From Mytilus edulis (taxonomy: Eukaryota > Mollusca > Bivalvia > Mytilida > Mytilidae), in the NCBI RefSeq assembly GCF_963676685.1, contig NC_092349.1, positions 55,969,431 through 56,033,430 on the forward strand: 64,000 nucleotides of DNA. Direction: 5' to 3'. This document shows, one piece after another, positions 59,328 through 64,000 of the stretch. The notes under the pieces were generated by a model that made no database searches, was not told where the DNA came from, and was given only the letters and a program-made list of their open reading frames with translations. Made by a program: the position numbers and the translations under genes. Within the stretch, counting starts at the first letter, position 1, and the number at the start of each line of letters is the position of its first letter.

Positions 59328-62300
59328 TCGTGGATACTCGCATATGTAGCGGAGCGCAAGGGTACACGACTGGTCACTCCATATCCCCGGGCCGGGCGTG
59401 AACCTTAGTCCCACACAGTCAGTACCTACTCCAGCATTAGGTGTGCCTGCCGCGCCTGAAATAAATAATCGTCCATTTATTTCGCATTACGTCTTAAATA
59501 CCACAAAAGGGGCCAAACCAATATAAAAGACAGTCTTGTTCAACCGTCCTACTAAATTAATGAACCAACTTCAACGTACACTTTGCCTCGTCTTGTTGAA
59601 GATATATACGATATTAATTTCATATTATCACAAATAACTTGTTCTTAACTATTATCCCAGAGGCACCTTTGTGTTCGAATATTTGTTTTTTAAAATAGAT
59701 GGAATAGTATACCGTTTTATTTATACCTTTAGTAAATCTACTCAATAGTCCATATTTACATGATTTGGAAAATAAAATTGAAAACATTGCTCAGCTTCTA
59801 TCTAATTTAGCATCTTGTTTTAGGCAGAAACGTACTTATTCTAGTCATAACAAAATGATGTTATGAATACCCTAAACTGAAATTGTAATGTTCCCTCAAA
59901 AGAAAAAAAACACCTCCTGTTCAAAGTTTCAGTGTTTTTTTAATAGATATAGGAAGATGTGGTATTAGTGCAATGAGACAACTGTCCACCCAAGTGACAA
60001 TTTATAAAAGTAAACCATTATTGGTTCGACCTACAACACGAAGCTTGGCTCACGCCTAACAGCAAGCTAAAAATGGCCCCCAAAAAATACTAGTGTAAAA
60101 CCATTCAAACGGGAAACCCGACGATCTAATTCATATAAAAACGAGAAACACTTATGAACTACATAAACAGACGACAACTACTGTATTTCAGATTCCTTAT
60201 ATAACTAGCTAGATACCGGTTATGCCCTCAATAGTCATCAATATGTGTTCAAGTGGCATAAACCCCATTGTCTGCTCTGATAACAATCTCCAGATTTGTA
60301 AAAACAATCTAATGATTTTTTTAAATGGTAATTCATACCAGTGACAATTTGATTTGCGTCTGGGGTATCAAATTATAATCCTGGTGCCTCTGACAACCAA
60401 AGTCAGTCTAAATCGATATGTCAAATTCAAAACAAAAGTATTTCTTATTCGTTTTTACAACGCTCCGTTTGCCATCTGGTGCATCCATCTTTACTGCTGA
60501 AGCAGAAGCAATAATTTTGGCTTTGAAATTTATTGCTTCTTCAGATAAGTCCAAATTTATTTTATGTTCTGATTCACTTTCATTCTTCTAACTATATAAA
60601 ATACTAAAATTTAAAACCCAACAATTCTCAAAATGTTATATGTAATGAGGAATTTAAAAATTCCTCTTCAAATAATGCCCTGGGTGACCCTTTATCTAAC
60701 TGTGATATACCATATACTGATTTTAAATCTAATATTAGAGAATATGTTTTTAATATATTGAAAAAATGAATGGAGTAAAAAAGATGATAATAAATTACAT
60801 AAAATTAAACCTAATTTAGGTAAACCTTTCAATAATTTTATGTGCAGAAAAGATCAATGGGTTATTTCTAGATGTCGTATTGGTCATACTAGAATACCAC
60901 ACGAGTATCTTGTAAGAAATGAAGATAAACCACAATGTGTACCTTGCAACTGCAAGTACACTATTAAACATGTTTTAATTAATTGTATTGACTTTGCTGA
61001 TATTCGTAAGAAGCATTTCAATGTCAATAATATGTATGATTTATTTAATAATGTTCCATTTACAAATATTGTTACATTTTTAAAAGAAATTGGAATTTAT
61101 TATAGAATATAAAAATGTTATTATATTTAAATCGTTTTTAATTTTTATCACGTTATCTTACTGTTGATTTTTATTGGTAAATAATCAATTTGCTTTAGTC
61201 TAGAATTTTAGTATATTGAAAGTCTTTTTGTCTTATTTTAAAAATATGCTTTAAATTGTAAAAATATTCGAATTAGTTCTCGCCGCGATTTAGCCTTTCT
61301 GTGCTAATGCGCCAAGCAAACAACAATCAATCAATATTTATTTTTAAGCCTTTTGTTGACCGGATGAAAAATTGTTGATGGCTAATCCTAGTTATTCTAT
61401 AAAATTGTTAACGACCTTTTTCATGCATATGTATCTATTGTTCAATACAATGTGATGTCATATGAATGATACTTGTGTGTGTGTTTGTTGTCGCATTTAC
61501 ATACATCAATCATAACTACTTATGTCCATTTTTCCGAAAGTATGACTTTGCATCTCTTTAAGAATAAATTGTGTCAAAATAAAATCGAAGGTTAATAACA
61601 CCAACAGAAATTGATGTAAAAACTAAATTGCTTTTCTGAATGGTGTGTTCATATTACATAAACGGCTGCTTTTATCATAAAAAAGTAAATTTACCTACTC
61701 CAAATGGGAGGTTTGCAAAATCAAATAGACCATTTTCTATGGCAAATCTGAAGGTCCCATCCGCGTTTAAATTTGCACCGGTCCACACAAATACATTATC
61801 GGCTGTAAAAACAAGAAAATTTAAATGAGTTTCATCGAAAAATCAGAAGATTTATAACATATATGTTCTTCGTAGTTCATAAATAATAGACAGCACTATA
61901 TACACTCGTGAAATAAAGATTTAAGTTTTCACGATTTCTGACATAATGTCAATATAATCAGAGGTTATCTTTACATTATGGAATTAATTAGAACTTATTT
62001 CTTTTTTGAGTGAGAATTTATCAAGGCTACATGTAGAAAGTGGTATATAAGCCATTGAAAATTTGGCGGGAAATGATTATCTCTACATTTTTCATGTATT
62101 TAACATTGACAACTTTTTTTCTTTCAAAAACAATGAAAAAATAACAAGTATTTTATAAAAAAAAAATCAAATATGACCTTTTAAACTATAAGTAATAAAA
62201 TTATGAAAAGAAGAGTAGGTGTAAATTTACTACATGGATAAAACCAGAGGATTCTGAATATCTGGCAAAAATTCAAAAACGCATCATAGCGTTAGCAAAA

Positions 62301-63553
62301 TTTCCAAAGATCTGTGATAAATTGAACTTTTATAGTTGTTAACAGCTGTTTTGTAGTGAAATGCAAAGAATTTAATATTATTCCATGAAAAAAGCAATTA
62401 ATGAAAAATGTGTGCAAAGGAATATGCATTTTATGTAACCAATTAAAGAACTTACTATGGTTTATTTTTTCAATATGAGAAATTTTGTACGAAATGACAC
62501 ACATATCAATAATCCATGAGGTACGATATGTTCATCGTCGGAAATGTTTACGGCAAGATGTGGTTTGTGTAAGCGTGAAAACAAGGAAACACTATGATTC
62601 GGGTACTATAATTCCAGGACTTACACTGATACACAGATACAAACATTTAACAATATTAAACTCAATTTAAATTAATTTAGTTGGCTTATCTTTTGCAAGT
62701 TCTATTATAATGTCAGTTCTTGTTTAAATGAAGACTGTTTGTACTGTACACCACGTTTTGAGGAACATGTGATACAATGATTTGAAATACTATATTACTG
62801 CAAAAATAATAAAAACTGTTGAAATGATGTTAAAATAGATGTTCCTGTATTATTTGGTTGCGTCAATAACAATCTACTGCCTTATGAAATGACTGCCTAA
62901 TGGTTTAGAAATGTTACAGTTAGCTGTAGTGGAACTATCCCCCTTATTTGTCTATGTAATTAGATGACACAAATTCAACATTAAGAAAATGATCAATTCA
63001 GAAAAATGCTTTGAACGCAACACATGACCTTATACAATGATTGCGTTAGGGTTTAGATAAGGGACAGTTAAAGTAGATCGAGCCGCTGTCGAGGGACTAT
63101 GTTTACCTTTTTGTGTTACAAAATTTGCATTGCGCTAATTGAACAATTAAATACAGAACTAATTTTGATCTTTAAATGACTGTCTTACACATTTGTTCTT
63201 TTATTTAGAAAAAATAAATAATGCACCCATCTTCCCCCAGCAGCTACATAATCTGTGAACTGTCTTTAGTGTTCGAACGTCTTCGGGAAGAGATAATTGT
63301 ATCGTAATACAGATTAATGTATTAGTTAAAACATCTTGCTAACGGATTAGATTTGCTATCGCATGTTTTGTTATCTTTGTTATCACATTTATTTCATAAT
63401 TCGAGATGACTGAATACATGAATAACTTTATTTTAATAGAAAATACAATAACATTCTCAACTTACCAATGCTATATTTATTTCTAACAGCAGCGGCTTCT
63501 TGTTCAGTGTTTGGTCTCCACAGGTAGGCACCCGGTGTCCTGGTACAATCCAC
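59328..63553 (-). CDS. C-type lectin-domain protein, three internal exons (partial)
   Basis: Exons on the minus strand: 63466-63553, 61695-61802 and 59328-59455, all GT-AG, phases 0-1, 1-1, 1-0. Together they encode a 108-residue stretch: VDCTRTPGAYLWRPNTEQEA, later VFVWTGANLNADGTFRFAIE, ANLPFGV, GTPNAGVGTDCVGLRF and GIWSDQSCTLALRYICEYPR. This is the C-terminal two thirds of a C-type lectin fold: the conserved Cys pairs (DC…C…C), the WTGA core and the final YICE. The Ca2+/sugar site reads TPN instead of EPN/QPD and WSD instead of WND, so specificity or Ca2+ dependence is uncertain. The 5' exons with the signal peptide lie beyond 64000; a 3' exon is not identified. Such lectins are secreted recognition proteins in molluscs. 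Confidence 0.85.
59947..60185 (-). repeat. F2-related repeat in a lectin intron
   Basis: aggaagatgtggtattagtg start and later gaagcttggctcacgcc, acaactactgtatttcag; resembles the 50581-50725 subtype. Confidence 0.65.
60356..60400 (+). repeat. Tail of the hammerhead-associated repeat
   Basis: gcgtctggggtatc followed by aaattataatcctggtgcct matches the 3' half of 57450-57490; the catalytic core is absent. Confidence 0.55.
60463..61339 (+). pseudogene. Jockey/CR1-type LINE 3' end with RNase H remnant
   Basis: 60463-60590 encodes LPSGASIFTAEAEAIILALK and later LCSDSLS, the RNase H core (Glu of TAE and Asp of SDS visible), then a stop. From about 60688 comes LSNCDIPYTDFKSNIREYVF, a frame break, NKLHKIKPNLGKPFNNF and, from 60840, RCRIGHTRIPHEYLV, CVPCNCKYTIKHVLINC (zinc-binding CCHC) and FLKEIGIYYRI with TAA at 61110. 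The 3' UTR ends in gcgccaagcaaacaacaatcaatcaat-like sequence, i.e. a CAAT tail. 5' truncated; lies in antisense in a lectin intron. Confidence 0.8.
61803..63465 (-). other. Lectin intron, no further feature
   Basis: AT-rich with no recognised repeat or coding segment apart from short chance frames. Confidence 0.4.
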
Positions 63554-64000
63554 CTGAAATTTAGTAAGATGATATTCGTACATTGATGTCACAAAATCTG
63601 TATGTGAATACATAGATAGTTGTTATTTGAAAAAAAAGTGTTCTTGAATTGTCAAAACTAGTTATCGTTCATCATGTTTATTCCCAGCCAATTCTTTTCA
63701 AGTTTCAGCAGTTTTTGTTTTTCATTATAAACTCCTTATTTATCTTCATATGTCTCCCATATAATGCATCTCGTGACTCCAATTATGTCCCAGTATTACG
63801 TCAAAGACCATTCAGGTATTTGTTTCTACTATCATACTCAATTATCAAACTATAATTGTGTTGAACAGATTAAATTATGTCCAATTGATCTCGACTGCGT
63901 TCAACATCACAAAAAGCGACAAATGCTCTTCAAACATAAAACAAATTATCTCTTTCGATTACCGTAATTTAACCAGATTTTCAACAAATGAACTTTATAG
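63554..64000 (-). other. Lectin intron to window edge
   Basis: No coding segment of the lectin fold is recognised here; the preceding exon is expected beyond the window. Confidence 0.4.

Noticed and set aside
63649-63967. Two overlapping plus-strand frames at the right edge
   Set aside because: Low-complexity hydrophobic composition, no splice or promoter context, and antisense to a lectin intron.

Overview
The window is eukaryotic nuclear DNA: AT-rich, intron-bearing, and dominated by decayed transposable elements. Several high-copy repeats are of kinds I associate with bivalve molluscs, and with Mytilus-type mussels in particular. These include a ~375-bp repeat ending in a 'ggcaatcataccacatctt' motif, a ~270-bp repeat carrying 'ccatggcgttgtcagttt', HINE/pearl-like hairpin-headed elements, and a tRNA-derived SINE. 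A mussel genome is therefore my best inference; no rRNA or mitochondrial marker is present to prove it.

Left part (1-29.2 kb). The window opens inside the last exons of one gene copy (1-613). A second, apparently complete copy lies at 11647-23513: five exons with matching splice phases, a TATA box 57 bp before the ATG, and a predicted 276-aa secreted or GPI-anchored, cysteine-rich, N-glycosylated protein of no family I recognise. The two copies are a tandem segmental duplication with a 22.9-kb offset (1-5195 and 22901-29225). Each copy carries, just downstream of the gene, the same long-terminal-inverted-repeat DNA element (1289-4389 and 24189-28414), which therefore predates the duplication. 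The 9.8-kb intron 2 of the intact gene holds an L1/Tx1-like LINE remnant, a retroelement gag-like pseudogene, several high-copy repeats and a few unassigned candidate exons.

Middle part (29-48 kb). This is gene-poor. It holds hairpin-headed repeats, a CR1-like LINE remnant on the minus strand interrupted by a segment bearing a first exon of a P2X7-like-domain protein, fragments of a reverse-transcriptase element, and a nearly full-length but dead LINE at 41.3-47.1 kb. That LINE's ORF1 joins a PHD finger, a coiled coil and about 17 imperfect 14-residue Q/N-rich repeats; its ORF2 has an endonuclease and reverse transcriptase with several disabling changes.

Right part (48-64 kb). Nested repeats are followed by a minus-strand pseudogene of a hypothetical invertebrate family (conserved 'HEEADTR' and 'SFHGT' motifs) and two decayed hammerhead-ribozyme-like motifs in the window overall (22.7 and 57.4 kb). 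Three exons of a C-type lectin gene lie on the minus strand (59.3-63.6 kb), whose 5' part lies beyond the window. A Jockey/CR1-type LINE tail with an RNase H remnant sits inside a lectin intron.

The genes likely to be functional are the duplicated Cys-rich secreted protein gene and the C-type lectin. Both would act outside the cell or at its surface. The rest is mostly mobile DNA at different stages of decay.
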